A stretch of 64,000 nucleotides of DNA from Lysobacterales bacterium (GTDB lineage: Bacteria > Pseudomonadota > Gammaproteobacteria > Xanthomonadales > Rhodanobacteraceae), in NCBI GenBank assembly GCA_017305135.1, contig JAFKNA010000005.1, positions 186,001-250,000 on the forward strand. The letters run 5' to 3'. This document shows, piece by piece, positions 49,229 through 56,649 of this stretch. The first letter of the stretch is position 1; each line of letters begins with the position of its first letter. Below the pieces are notes generated by a model. It worked only from the letters and a program-made list of their open reading frames with translations, made no database searches and was not told where the DNA came from. The translations under genes and the position numbers were made by a program.

Positions 49229-49959
49229 CACTTCTTCGCTGATTCGGATTTGCCGGAGGCGGCTTCTTTGCGCATGCGTTCGGCGTCTTCGCGCATCTGG
49301 CGACGCCGCTCCTCGATGCGCTTGGCGAGATCCGAGTTGGCGTTGGTGCCGGCCGCCGGCTCGCCTGCATTGGCCGTGGCAGCCTGGCCGCGCGCACGCG
49401 GATTGCGCTGGTTGCGCGGCGCCGGCGCCGGCCTTGGCGGCGGGGCGACCGAGGTTTCGAGTTCGACCTCGGTGGTTTCGTCGGCGGCGCTGCGGAACAC
49501 CGCGCCACGCGGCTTGACCTCCACCAGTGTCCAGCTCGCCTGTTCGCCTTCGAGCGGCATGCCCACCTTGAGGGCGATCGACTGGTTGGTCGACTTGTCC
49601 TGCAGCATGGCGATGCTGACGTTGTTCCTGGCGTCCAGGATCACGCCGGTGAGGGCGACATTGAGCGGACTTGGCGGGGGTACGTCGTCCTCGCCGGCTT
49701 CGGCGGCATCGAGCGGCGTGGGCTGGCGGTCGGGATTGAACAGGGGATGCGCGGCGATGTCCGCGAAGGCGGACGCCGGCGGCAGCTGGATCGGCTGCTG
49801 GTCGATGTCGCCCAATGCAAGCTCGGAGCTGTCCGGCGCGGCGCCGCCCCAGCGGAAACCGCTGCCAAGGCCGGCGTATTGCAGGATCGCAAGCAGCAGC
49901 AGCGCGCCGCAGGTGGCGGCGAGCACGCGCGTGGCGAGGCGGGCGGCATGGACGTTCAT
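49228..49959 (-). CDS. gspN: Type II secretion protein GspN/GspC-like (XpsN)
   Basis: A 243-aa inner-membrane protein with one N-terminal TM (VLAATCGALLLLAILQYAGLG). A periplasmic homology-region-like domain follows with HPLFNPDRQP and NVALTGVILDARNNVSIAML, a GspC-type signature. The C-terminal half is a basic, Asn/Arg-rich tail with charged coiled-coil RIEERRRQMREDAERMRKEA. Xanthomonas XpsN plays the role of GspC, bridging XpsLM and XpsD. No separate gspC was seen. It starts with ATG at 49959, overlapping gspM by 4 nt. Confidence 0.88.
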   Translation of the reverse strand: MNVHAARLATRVLAATCGALLLLAILQYAGLGSGFRWGGAAPDSSELALGDIDQQPIQLPPASAFADIAAHPLFNPDRQPTPLDAAEAGEDDVPPPSPLNVALTGVILDARNNVSIAMLQDKSTNQSIALKVGMPLEGEQASWTLVEVKPRGAVFRSAADETTEVELETSVAPPPRPAPAPRNQRNPRARGQAATANAGEPAAGTNANSDLAKRIEERRRQMREDAERMRKEAASGKSESAKK

Positions 49960-50564
49960 TTCGCCTTCGCGCCCGGCTGGCGGAGGTAACCGGACAGGTT
50001 GAAGCGGACATCCAGCGGCGGATCCAGCACCTTCGCGCCGGGCGGACGGTAGGTCTGCTGCTTGTAGATCATCACCTGGTCGATGAAGAGATACGGCTTG
50101 CCGTTCTCGAGGTCGTACAGCACTTCGGCCAGTGGTTCGAGGTCGCACTTCAGCCGCGCCTGCACGGTGACGCGCTGGTAGAGCTCGTCCTCGCCCGCGT
50201 TGAAGCTCTGGGTGCCGACGTTCTGGCAGCGGCTCTCGTCCGTGCCATGCGTGCTCATGGCCTGCTTGAGGCGCTGGATCAGGGCGGCCGACGCCGCGTT
50301 GGCGTCGTTCTCCGGCAGGAACGCCTGGTTACCCTGCTCGTAGGCGCGTACCTCGGCCAGGCGCTGTTCGACCTCGGGCTTTTCCGCGACGATCTGCTGG
50401 AAGCGCTGGTGCTGCTCACGCAGGTCCTGCATTTCCGTGGAAAGCTGCACCTGCGGTGCCACGAACCACCAGTGGATGCCCACCAGGTAGACCAGCAGCA
50501 GCACGATCAGCAGCAGGACCACGGCCAGGAAGCGGCCATCCCGGGGCTTGAGCCTACTGACCAT
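49956..50564 (-). CDS. gspM: Type II secretion system protein GspM
   Basis: A 202-aa protein with one TM near the N-terminus (FLAVVLLLIVLLLVYLVGI), then a coiled coil (QDLREQHQRFQQIVAEKPEV...) and a ferredoxin-like periplasmic domain. Matches the XpsM role: it binds GspL and helps anchor GspE. The ATG at 50564 is chosen because the TM follows and the upstream residues are a shadow of gspL. It overlaps the gspL end by 11 nt. Confidence 0.9.
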   Translation of the reverse strand: MVSRLKPRDGRFLAVVLLLIVLLLVYLVGIHWWFVAPQVQLSTEMQDLREQHQRFQQIVAEKPEVEQRLAEVRAYEQGNQAFLPENDANAASAALIQRLKQAMSTHGTDESRCQNVGTQSFNAGEDELYQRVTVQARLKCDLEPLAEVLYDLENGKPYLFIDQVMIYKQQTYRPPGAKVLDPPLDVRFNLSGYLRQPGAKAK

Positions 50565-51786
50565 CGGCGGGCTCCTGCGCGGGTTCTTTCGCGGGTGCCT
50601 TCGCGGGCTCGGCAGCGGCAACGGCGGGAGCGGTGGCCAGCGGACTGCAGTCCCGGAGCTCGGCGCTGATCTGGAAGCGCTCCTTGCCGGTGCGCGGATC
50701 CGGCTGCACCTGGCCCTGGAATCCGGGATTGCCGAGGCACGGTGATTCGCCCAGCAGCGCGATCAGCTTGGCGGCCTCCTGAGCCTGGCCCTGCAGCTGC
50801 ACCTGCTTGTTCTCGATCTGCAGGCGTTCCAGGTAGGCGGTTTCGGGCAACCGCCGGCTGATGTCGTCGATCAGGGCCACGGTAAGCGGCCCGTTGCGCT
50901 TGCGCTCGGCGAGGAAGTTCGCGCCGGAGATCGAATCGGAAAGGGTCTTCCTGAGCGTCGCCACCTGGCGCGCTTCGGTGTTGGTCTGCTCGACCTCCGC
51001 GCGCATGGCGGCGACCGCGGCCTCGCGGTTGGCGAGCGACTCGTTCATGTTGACGACGAGGAGCAGCACCGCCAGCGCGGCGAGGCCCAGGTTCAGCGGA
51101 GTGCGCAGGTTGCGCCGGCGCGCGCGGCGCTCGGGCGGCAGCAGGTTCGCGTGCCGGCGCGCGCCGCCGGGCGCATCCTGCCAGCTGTCGACGCCGTCCA
51201 GCCCGCGCGGACCGAGCGGCAGGGTGGCCAGTTCCTCGTCCAGCTGTGCGCGCGGGATCAGCACCAGCTCGACGCGCACGTTGCGACCGCCAGGGTCATG
51301 GCCGGTGACGTGGCTGTCGAAATACACCTGGTCCGCCTTGAACGGCGTCTGCCGGTCCATCTCGAAGGTCAGCACCTGGCGCAGGTTGTCCTCGGCGGCC
51401 GCGGGCAGGCCGAGCACGCGCGTCAGCACCCGTCCTGCCGGAATGCAGAAGATGCTGCGTACCGCCGGATCCTCGATGCCGCCGCGCAGGCGCTGGAACT
51501 CGGCCACTTGTGCATCGGCCGGCAGGTCGCGGCGGATGCGGCCATATTCTCGGAGTTCGTCGCCGTGCTCGCGCCACACCAGGATCTCGTCGCCGTCCAG
51601 GCCAAGCAGCATGGATTCCGGCCGGTCGGCCAGGAACTCGCGCCAGCGCGGCGGAAGACAGGCCATGAGCTCCCGACCCCACCAGGCGAAGAAGCCCGGC
51701 AGCGGTGTCTTGGCAAGGCGCATCCGCAGACGCGCGATCTGTCTGTCGAAATCGGGCTTCACGACGAACTTACGAGGTTTCCCCAT
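50554..51786 (-). CDS. gspL: Type II secretion system protein GspL
   Basis: A 410-aa inner-membrane protein. It has a cytoplasmic actin-like domain (about 30-240; MLLGLDGDEILVWR, IPRAQLDEELATLPLGP), one TM around LNLGLAALAVLLLVVNMNESL and a periplasmic PilN-like coiled/ferredoxin domain, ending in a Pro/Ala/Lys/Glu-rich tail. It couples GspE to the rest of the machine. ATG at 51786; it overlaps gspK by 17 nt. Confidence 0.92.
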   Translation of the reverse strand: MGKPRKFVVKPDFDRQIARLRMRLAKTPLPGFFAWWGRELMACLPPRWREFLADRPESMLLGLDGDEILVWREHGDELREYGRIRRDLPADAQVAEFQRLRGGIEDPAVRSIFCIPAGRVLTRVLGLPAAAEDNLRQVLTFEMDRQTPFKADQVYFDSHVTGHDPGGRNVRVELVLIPRAQLDEELATLPLGPRGLDGVDSWQDAPGGARRHANLLPPERRARRRNLRTPLNLGLAALAVLLLVVNMNESLANREAAVAAMRAEVEQTNTEARQVATLRKTLSDSISGANFLAERKRNGPLTVALIDDISRRLPETAYLERLQIENKQVQLQGQAQEAAKLIALLGESPCLGNPGFQGQVQPDPRTGKERFQISAELRDCSPLATAPAVAAAEPAKAPAKEPAQEPADGQ

Positions 51787-52693
51787 CGCGCCAGCGCAGG
51801 ATCACGTACGGCCTCCCGCCGACGGTGATTCCGCCCATGCGGATGGTGGCATCAAGAGTGGTGCTGGCCCCGTTGGGCAGCTTGGCACGGGATTTCACAC
51901 TATACGTGACGCCCCCGCCGCCCGCCATCATCGGCGTCCCGTCGGGGGCGAGCAGTCCGGCCGCGCCCATGTCGCCCGGCGCCATGGCCTGGCGCTGCTC
52001 GACGAGCATCTGGAGCTCCTCGATGCTGGCCTCCGGATACATCGCCTGCAGGGTCTCGACGGAGGCAAATGCCGCGCTCGGATCAGTCCGCCCCGAATAG
52101 ATGGTCAGGGAAGGCTCGATCTTCTCATACAGCGCGTAGTTCATCCCGAGCACCTGCTGCAGCTCGGAAACGGTATCGAACAATGCATTCTTGGGCCCGT
52201 AGGAAAGCCCCGCTGCCTTGTAGTCGGCGATTTCCGCGCCATTGGGCTGGCTGAGATCATCATCATCGACCCAGTCGATGATGGCATCGGCCAGGGCTTC
52301 CGCGTCCGCCTGCTCCACGCCGCGCGCGGTGAACAGCCCCACCAGCATGGCGGGATTTTGCGACTGCGCCGCCGCATTGAGGTCGACCTTCCCCGAATCG
52401 TCGGTGATGCGCACCTCGATCTCGGCCTCGCCGTAACCGAAGGTGTAGGGCCGGCCATCGCCGACCCAGCGCAGCGCCGGGTCGGACTTGCGCAGTTCGT
52501 AGATGGCGAGGTTCAGCCCCGCCTCCGCCGCATAGCGCGCCTTGGTGGTGTCGAACAGGTGCCGCGACTGCAGGTTTTCGGTGCGCGCGATCATCGAGAA
52601 GCTGCCGAGCAGGATGGACAGCATCGCGATCACCCACAGCACCAGGATGAAGGCGACGCCGCGACTGCGGGCGGGAAATGGAAAGCGGCTCAC
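51770..52693 (-). CDS. gspK: Type II secretion minor pseudopilin GspK
   Basis: A 307-aa pseudopilin of the tip complex. A short leader (MSRFPFPARSRG) precedes VAFILVLWVIAML, the hydrophobic helix; Glu5 is absent as is usual for GspK. The globular part has NLAIYELRKSDPALRWVGDGRP, DSGKVDLNAAA, DAIIDWVDDDDLSQPNGAE (Ca/DxD-like acidic region). The gene begins with GTG at 52693, overlapping gspJ by 4 nt. Confidence 0.92.
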   Translation of the reverse strand: MSRFPFPARSRGVAFILVLWVIAMLSILLGSFSMIARTENLQSRHLFDTTKARYAAEAGLNLAIYELRKSDPALRWVGDGRPYTFGYGEAEIEVRITDDSGKVDLNAAAQSQNPAMLVGLFTARGVEQADAEALADAIIDWVDDDDLSQPNGAEIADYKAAGLSYGPKNALFDTVSELQQVLGMNYALYEKIEPSLTIYSGRTDPSAAFASVETLQAMYPEASIEELQMLVEQRQAMAPGDMGAAGLLAPDGTPMMAGGGGVTYSVKSRAKLPNGASTTLDATIRMGGITVGGRPYVILRWRDGETS

Positions 52694-53469
52694 TGGCGCC
52701 TGCTCCCGGGCCGCGGTTGCGGTTGCGCCCGTGGATTGCGCAGCATGTCGTTCGGCCGCACGGCACGCTGCATCGGTCCGCCCATGCCCGCGCGCATGCG
52801 CTGCCCGCCGGCGCTCACGTCCAGCAGCAGCGGGATCTCCATCTCGGGGAACGACACCCGTGAATCCCTCCCCATCCGCGCCACCACGCGGACCATCAGC
52901 GGCGTCGCGCTCGGGTCCTCCCAGTCCTCGAACCAGTCGGTCATTTCGCCGTTCTCGTCGAGGGTGCGATATTCGAAGTGGCCGTCCTGGATGTCGTCGA
53001 GCAGCACCGAGGGTTCTCTGTCCTCGGGCTTCTCCTCCGGGTCGAAGCCGTTCAGCATCGTCGACGAGAAGAGCAATTGCTGGCCGCCGCGACGGCTGCC
53101 GACGAACGTGAGGGTCTGCACGTAGGGACCGCCGCGTGACAGGTAGCCCGGCATCGGCGCGACGAAGCGCATGTACTTGCCGGTGCCCTCGAACACCACG
53201 TTGGTGCCGTCGTGCTCGTCGTGCTCGAAGGCGAGCGGCATGATGCGGCTCACCTGGCGACGCATGAATTCCTGCGCCACGCGCAGGCGGTTGGTGCGGT
53301 CGATCGCCTCCTCGCCCGAGTGCATGGATTTCACCGCCGTGCGGATCGCGCCATAGGTGCCGGCGAGCAGCATCGCCAGCAGCAGCGTGGCCAGCATCAC
53401 CTCCAGCAGCGTGAAGCCGCGCTGCAGGCGCGAGGCGAGGCCGCGGACCGGGATGCTCCGCCGCGTCAT
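52690..53469 (-). CDS. gspJ: Type II secretion minor pseudopilin GspJ
   Basis: A 259-aa pseudopilin. The leader MTRRSIPVRGLASRLQRG is followed by FTLLEVMLATLLLAMLLAGTYGA with the conserved Glu5. The globular domain includes LRVAQEFMRRQVSRIMPL and DIQDGHFEYRTLDENGEMTDWFEDW. The C-terminal tail is basic and Pro/Arg-rich. Part of the tip complex with GspH, I and K. ATG at 53469 overlaps the gspI stop (ATGA). Confidence 0.93.
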   Translation of the reverse strand: MTRRSIPVRGLASRLQRGFTLLEVMLATLLLAMLLAGTYGAIRTAVKSMHSGEEAIDRTNRLRVAQEFMRRQVSRIMPLAFEHDEHDGTNVVFEGTGKYMRFVAPMPGYLSRGGPYVQTLTFVGSRRGGQQLLFSSTMLNGFDPEEKPEDREPSVLLDDIQDGHFEYRTLDENGEMTDWFEDWEDPSATPLMVRVVARMGRDSRVSFPEMEIPLLLDVSAGGQRMRAGMGGPMQRAVRPNDMLRNPRAQPQPRPGSRRQ

Positions 53470-54038
53470 CGACGGCCCCCGCCGAGGGCGGCGGCACCTT
53501 GGCCGGACGCGGCGTTGGGGTCGTTGGGATCCGGGTTCGAGGCGCGCAGGGTGCCGAAATGCGCGGTGCGCAGGCGCTCGCGCGGGCCCCAGAACACGGT
53601 GAGGTCGACCTGGTAGAGATCGAAGGGCGTGTCCATCTCGATGCCGCCGCCGAGTCCGGCCTGGGTCGGCGCCACGGTCTGGCCGGCACCGTACTGGCCC
53701 TGCTGCTGCGCATTGGCGACCGGCGCCTGCGGCGGCGGTTCGACGGCCGCCGGATCGACCTGCTGGATATCCAGTTCCCACGAATAGGTGTCGTCGAAAC
53801 GGCCACTGGTCCGCCCCGGCTCGATGTGCTCGCCGATGCCAACGCTGTCGAGCCTGGACTGCGCCCACAGTGCGGCCATCGTGTAATCGGACGATTGCCG
53901 CGCGCTGCGGATCGAGCCGCTGAGGATCTGCATCAGCACGCCGATGCCGATCGCGAACACGAGGAAGGCCGCAACCATCTCGATCAGGCTGAAGCCGCGC
54001 ATGCGGCGGCGGGCGGTCAATGTAGGCTGAGAATGCAT
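53466..54038 (-). CDS. gspI: Type II secretion minor pseudopilin GspI
   Basis: A 190-aa pseudopilin. Leader MHSQPTLTARRRMRG, then FSLIEMVAAFLVFAIGIGVLMQILSGS, with Glu5. Globular part with WAQSRLDSVGIGEHIEPG and DLTVFWGPRERLRTAHFGT. It carries a Gln/Gly/Pro-rich insertion (QAPVANAQQQGQYGAGQ). About 90 nt separate it from gspH. ATG at 54038. Confidence 0.92.
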   Translation of the reverse strand: MHSQPTLTARRRMRGFSLIEMVAAFLVFAIGIGVLMQILSGSIRSARQSSDYTMAALWAQSRLDSVGIGEHIEPGRTSGRFDDTYSWELDIQQVDPAAVEPPPQAPVANAQQQGQYGAGQTVAPTQAGLGGGIEMDTPFDLYQVDLTVFWGPRERLRTAHFGTLRASNPDPNDPNAASGQGAAALGGGRR

Positions 54039-54129
54039 CGTCTGGTGGACAGCAGGCAGAGCGCCAAGTTCGCGGAACGCGGGGAATCGGGCCGACGGCG
54101 GCCGTGTTGCCGGCCTCCGCGGGTGCGGG

Positions 54130-54576
54130 CTATTCCGGCTGCTCGTCGAGCGCGATGTCGCCGGTCAGCCAGGCGACGTTGATGCGCCACTCGCGCCGCC
54201 CCTGCAGCACGGCGATGTTGCCGCCGGTGGAGCTGCCATCGGCAAAGAAGCGGATGCCGCCGCTGTTGGCACCGGTCTGCTCCTGCTCGGCGGTGGTCAG
54301 CCGCAGATCCATGTCCTTGGGCAGCTTGACCGAGGGCTTCCCCGGCGCCTTGTAGGAATTCTCGTCGAGGTTGAGCAGCAGCACTTCCTGCTTGCCCTTC
54401 ACGATGGCCTGGCCGCGCGTATAGCGCAGCGCCGCCACCAGGTCCCGGCTCGCCGCCCGCACCTTCGCGCTCTGCAGGCTTTTCGAGAATGACACCGTCA
54501 CCACCGCCGTGGCGATCGCCAGCAGCACGATCACGGCGATGAGTTCGATCAGCGTGAAACCGCGTTGCGGTTTCAC
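54130..54576 (-). CDS. gspH: Type II secretion minor pseudopilin GspH
   Basis: A 148-aa pseudopilin if read from GTG at 54576, giving a canonical short leader MKPQRG followed by FTLIELIAVIVLLAIATAVVTV with Glu5. The globular part has LVAALRYTRGQAIVKGKQEV. The frame extends upstream to an ATG at 54753 that overlaps gspG, but this passes through two heptad arrays and would put 60 residues before the leader cleavage site. The GTG is therefore preferred. No strong SD was seen, perhaps displaced by the array. Confidence 0.92.
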   Translation of the reverse strand: MKPQRGFTLIELIAVIVLLAIATAVVTVSFSKSLQSAKVRAASRDLVAALRYTRGQAIVKGKQEVLLLNLDENSYKAPGKPSVKLPKDMDLRLTTAEQEQTGANSGGIRFFADGSSTGGNIAVLQGRREWRINVAWLTGDIALDEQPE

Positions 54577-54578
54577 GC

Positions 54579-54731
54579 GGGAATGGGGAATGGAGAATCG
54601 GGAATCGTCAGGAGCAACGGCGTGCGCGCACCCAGGGCACGCAACCGCAGTCGGATCGCGCCGCCTCAACGATTCCGCACCCGCCGGATAGGTGTGCCCG
54701 ACCATTCCCGATTCCCTATTCCCGATTCCCG
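54579..54731. repeat. Two-armed heptad element between gspG and gspH
   Basis: The left arm (54579-54606: GGGAATG, GGGAATG, GAGAATC, GGGAATC) lies 2 nt before the gspH GTG. The right arm (54704-54731: ATTCCCG, ATTCCCT, ATTCCCG, ATTCCCG) ends 5 nt before the gspG stop. The 97-bp interior is GC-rich. It fills the complete gap. Confidence 0.9.
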
Positions 54732-54736
54732 GCTTC

Positions 54737-55165
54737 TCACTGCCAATTCCCATAATCCGCGTTCACGCCGTCGCCGCCGGCCTGGCCGTCCTTGCCGAGG
54801 AAGACGATGTCGAAGTCGCCATGCTCGCCGGGCGCCTTGTACTGGAAGGCATGGCCGAAGGGATCCTTGAGGTCGCTCTCCTTGGCGTAGGGGCCCATCC
54901 AGTTGCCTGCGTTGCCGGGACGGCTGACCAGGTCCTCCAGGCGCGGCGGCGCCGAACCGTTGTCGAGTGCGTAGCCCTCGATCTTGCCGGCCAGCGACTG
55001 CACCTGCGCCTTGCCGGCACCGTACTTGCCCTTGTCGACGTTCTTGCCGACCTGCTGCACGACGATGCCGGCGACGATGCCGATCAGCACGATCACCGCC
55101 AGCATCTCGATCAGGCTGAAACCCGCCGCCCGCAGGCGATGAACGTTACGCTTTGAATTGCTCAT
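54737..55165 (-). CDS. gspG: Type II secretion major pseudopilin GspG
   Basis: A 142-aa pilin-like protein, the main pseudopilus subunit. Leader MSNSKRNVHRLRAAG, then FSLIEMLAVIVLIGIVAGIVVQQVG with Glu5. Globular domain with GKYGAGKAQVQSLAGKIEGYALDNG and DPFGHAFQYKAPGEHGDFDIVF (Ca-binding loop region). ATG at 55165. Confidence 0.95.
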   Translation of the reverse strand: MSNSKRNVHRLRAAGFSLIEMLAVIVLIGIVAGIVVQQVGKNVDKGKYGAGKAQVQSLAGKIEGYALDNGSAPPRLEDLVSRPGNAGNWMGPYAKESDLKDPFGHAFQYKAPGEHGDFDIVFLGKDGQAGGDGVNADYGNWQ

Positions 55166-55258
55166 ATCTCTTTTGATTCCTCTGTCTGAAACTTGATGCG
55201 AAGCCGAGAGGCGAAAGGCCGGTCGGACCCCGCGGTCGGTGGGAAGGCCGCCTTTACG

Positions 55259-55279
55259 ATTCCCGACTCCCGATTCCCG
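55259..55279. repeat. Three-unit heptad array between gspF and gspG
   Basis: Units ATTCCCG, ACTCCCG and ATTCCCG (21 bp), just after the gspF stop at 55284-55286. Single arm, one unit shorter than the family standard of four. Confidence 0.75.
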
Positions 55280-55283
55280 GCCG

Positions 55284-56501
55284 TCAATGCACCGCCCCCG
55301 CGATGTTCATGATCGGCAGCACGATGGCCAGCATGATCATCGCCACCACCACCGTCATCACGATGGTGGTCGCCGGCACCAGCGCGGCCAGCAGCCGGTC
55401 CAGCGTGTTCTTGACCTCGACGTCGAAGGTATCGGCCACCTTCATCAGCATGGTATCGAGTTCGCCCGATTCCTCGCCGACGCTGATCATCTGCAGCGCA
55501 AGCTTGGGGAAATTCTTCGACTGGCTCAAGGCGTAGCCGAGTCCGCCGCCGGTCTTGACCTCCTCCGCCGCCGCGCCGACCGCCTCGGCCAGCACGGTGT
55601 TGCCCATCACGTTGCGGGAAACGGTCAGGCCGTTGAGAAGCGGCACGCCGTTCTTGAGCAGGGTGCCGAGGGTGCGCGCGAGCCGCGCGGTCTCGACCTT
55701 GCGGATCACGTCGCCCACCACGCGCGTCTTCAGCAGGCGCCCGTCGATGCGCAGCCGCGAGGGCGGATCGGCCATCGAGCGGCGCAGCCAGCCGAAGCCG
55801 AACACGACCGCGGCGAGGATCAGCCACCAGAAGCTCTTGAGGGTATTGCCGACCGCCAGCACCACCACGGTGATGAACGGCATTTCCACGCCCATGTCCT
55901 CGAACATCGGCGCGAACTGCGGCACCACGTAGACCAGCAGCACCATCAGCGAGGTGAGCACCATGCCGACCAGGAAGGCCGGGTAGATCATGGCGTTGAT
56001 CACGCTGGACTTGAGATTGGCGCTGCGCTCCAGGTAGTCGGCGAGGCGCGCCAGCGTGTCGTCGAGCGAGCCGCCCGCCTCGCCGGCACGCACCATGTTG
56101 ACGTAGAGGCGCGAGAAGCTGCCCTGCTCCGCCTCCAGCGCGTCGGACAGCGGCGTGCCGCCGCGCACCTGGTCGCGGATGCGCTCCAGCATGCGCCGCG
56201 CCTTGTCGCTCTCCGGCAGGTCGAGCAGGATCTGCAGCGCACGGTCGAGCGGCTGGCCGGCACCGAGCAGGGTCGCGAGCTGCTGCGTGAACTGCACGAT
56301 CTGCGCCTCGCGCAGCGCCTTCTTCTTGAACAACGCCGCAAACAGGCTCGCCGAATCGCCGCTGTCGGCCTCGCGCACCTCCAGCGGGATATTGCCTGCA
56401 TCCTGCAGCTTGCCGATCACCTCCTCGTGGCTGGCCAAGTCGAACTGGCCTTCCAGGGTCTCGCCGGAGGGGGTGACGGCCTTGTAGTAGTAGAGGGTCA
56501 T
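55284..56501 (-). CDS. gspF: Type II secretion inner-membrane protein GspF
   Basis: A 405-aa polytopic protein with the tandem GspF domain: LREAQIVQFTQQLATLLGAGQPLDRAL ... and ETARLARTLGTLLKNGVPLLNGL. Three TM stretches: AFLVGMVLTSLMVLLVYVVPQF, WWLILAAVVFGFGWL, and VPATTIVMTVVVAMIMLAIVLP. It interacts with GspE and GspL at the assembly platform. ATG at 56501. Confidence 0.95.
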   Translation of the reverse strand: MTLYYYKAVTPSGETLEGQFDLASHEEVIGKLQDAGNIPLEVREADSGDSASLFAALFKKKALREAQIVQFTQQLATLLGAGQPLDRALQILLDLPESDKARRMLERIRDQVRGGTPLSDALEAEQGSFSRLYVNMVRAGEAGGSLDDTLARLADYLERSANLKSSVINAMIYPAFLVGMVLTSLMVLLVYVVPQFAPMFEDMGVEMPFITVVVLAVGNTLKSFWWLILAAVVFGFGWLRRSMADPPSRLRIDGRLLKTRVVGDVIRKVETARLARTLGTLLKNGVPLLNGLTVSRNVMGNTVLAEAVGAAAEEVKTGGGLGYALSQSKNFPKLALQMISVGEESGELDTMLMKVADTFDVEVKNTLDRLLAALVPATTIVMTVVVAMIMLAIVLPIMNIAGAVH

Positions 56502-56508
56502 CTTGTTC

Positions 56509-56643
56509 GGGAATCGGGAATGGGGAATCGGGAATGGTCAGCAGCAAGATCGAGGTGGCGAATCGGAGTGCAGCGCGGCAGAGGCATGCACGGCCGCGGA
56601 ATCCGCGCTCTTGCGATTCCCGATTCCCGATTCCCCATTCCCG
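56509..56643. repeat. Two-armed heptad element between gspE and gspF
   Basis: The left arm is 56509-56536 (GGGAATC, GGGAATG, GGGAATC, GGGAATG). The right arm is 56616-56643 (ATTCCCG, ATTCCCG, ATTCCCC, ATTCCCG). The right arm lies 6 nt from the gspE stop, and the left arm is 7 nt before the gspF start. The element fills the gap. Confidence 0.9.
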
Positions 56644-56649
56644 GCTCCA

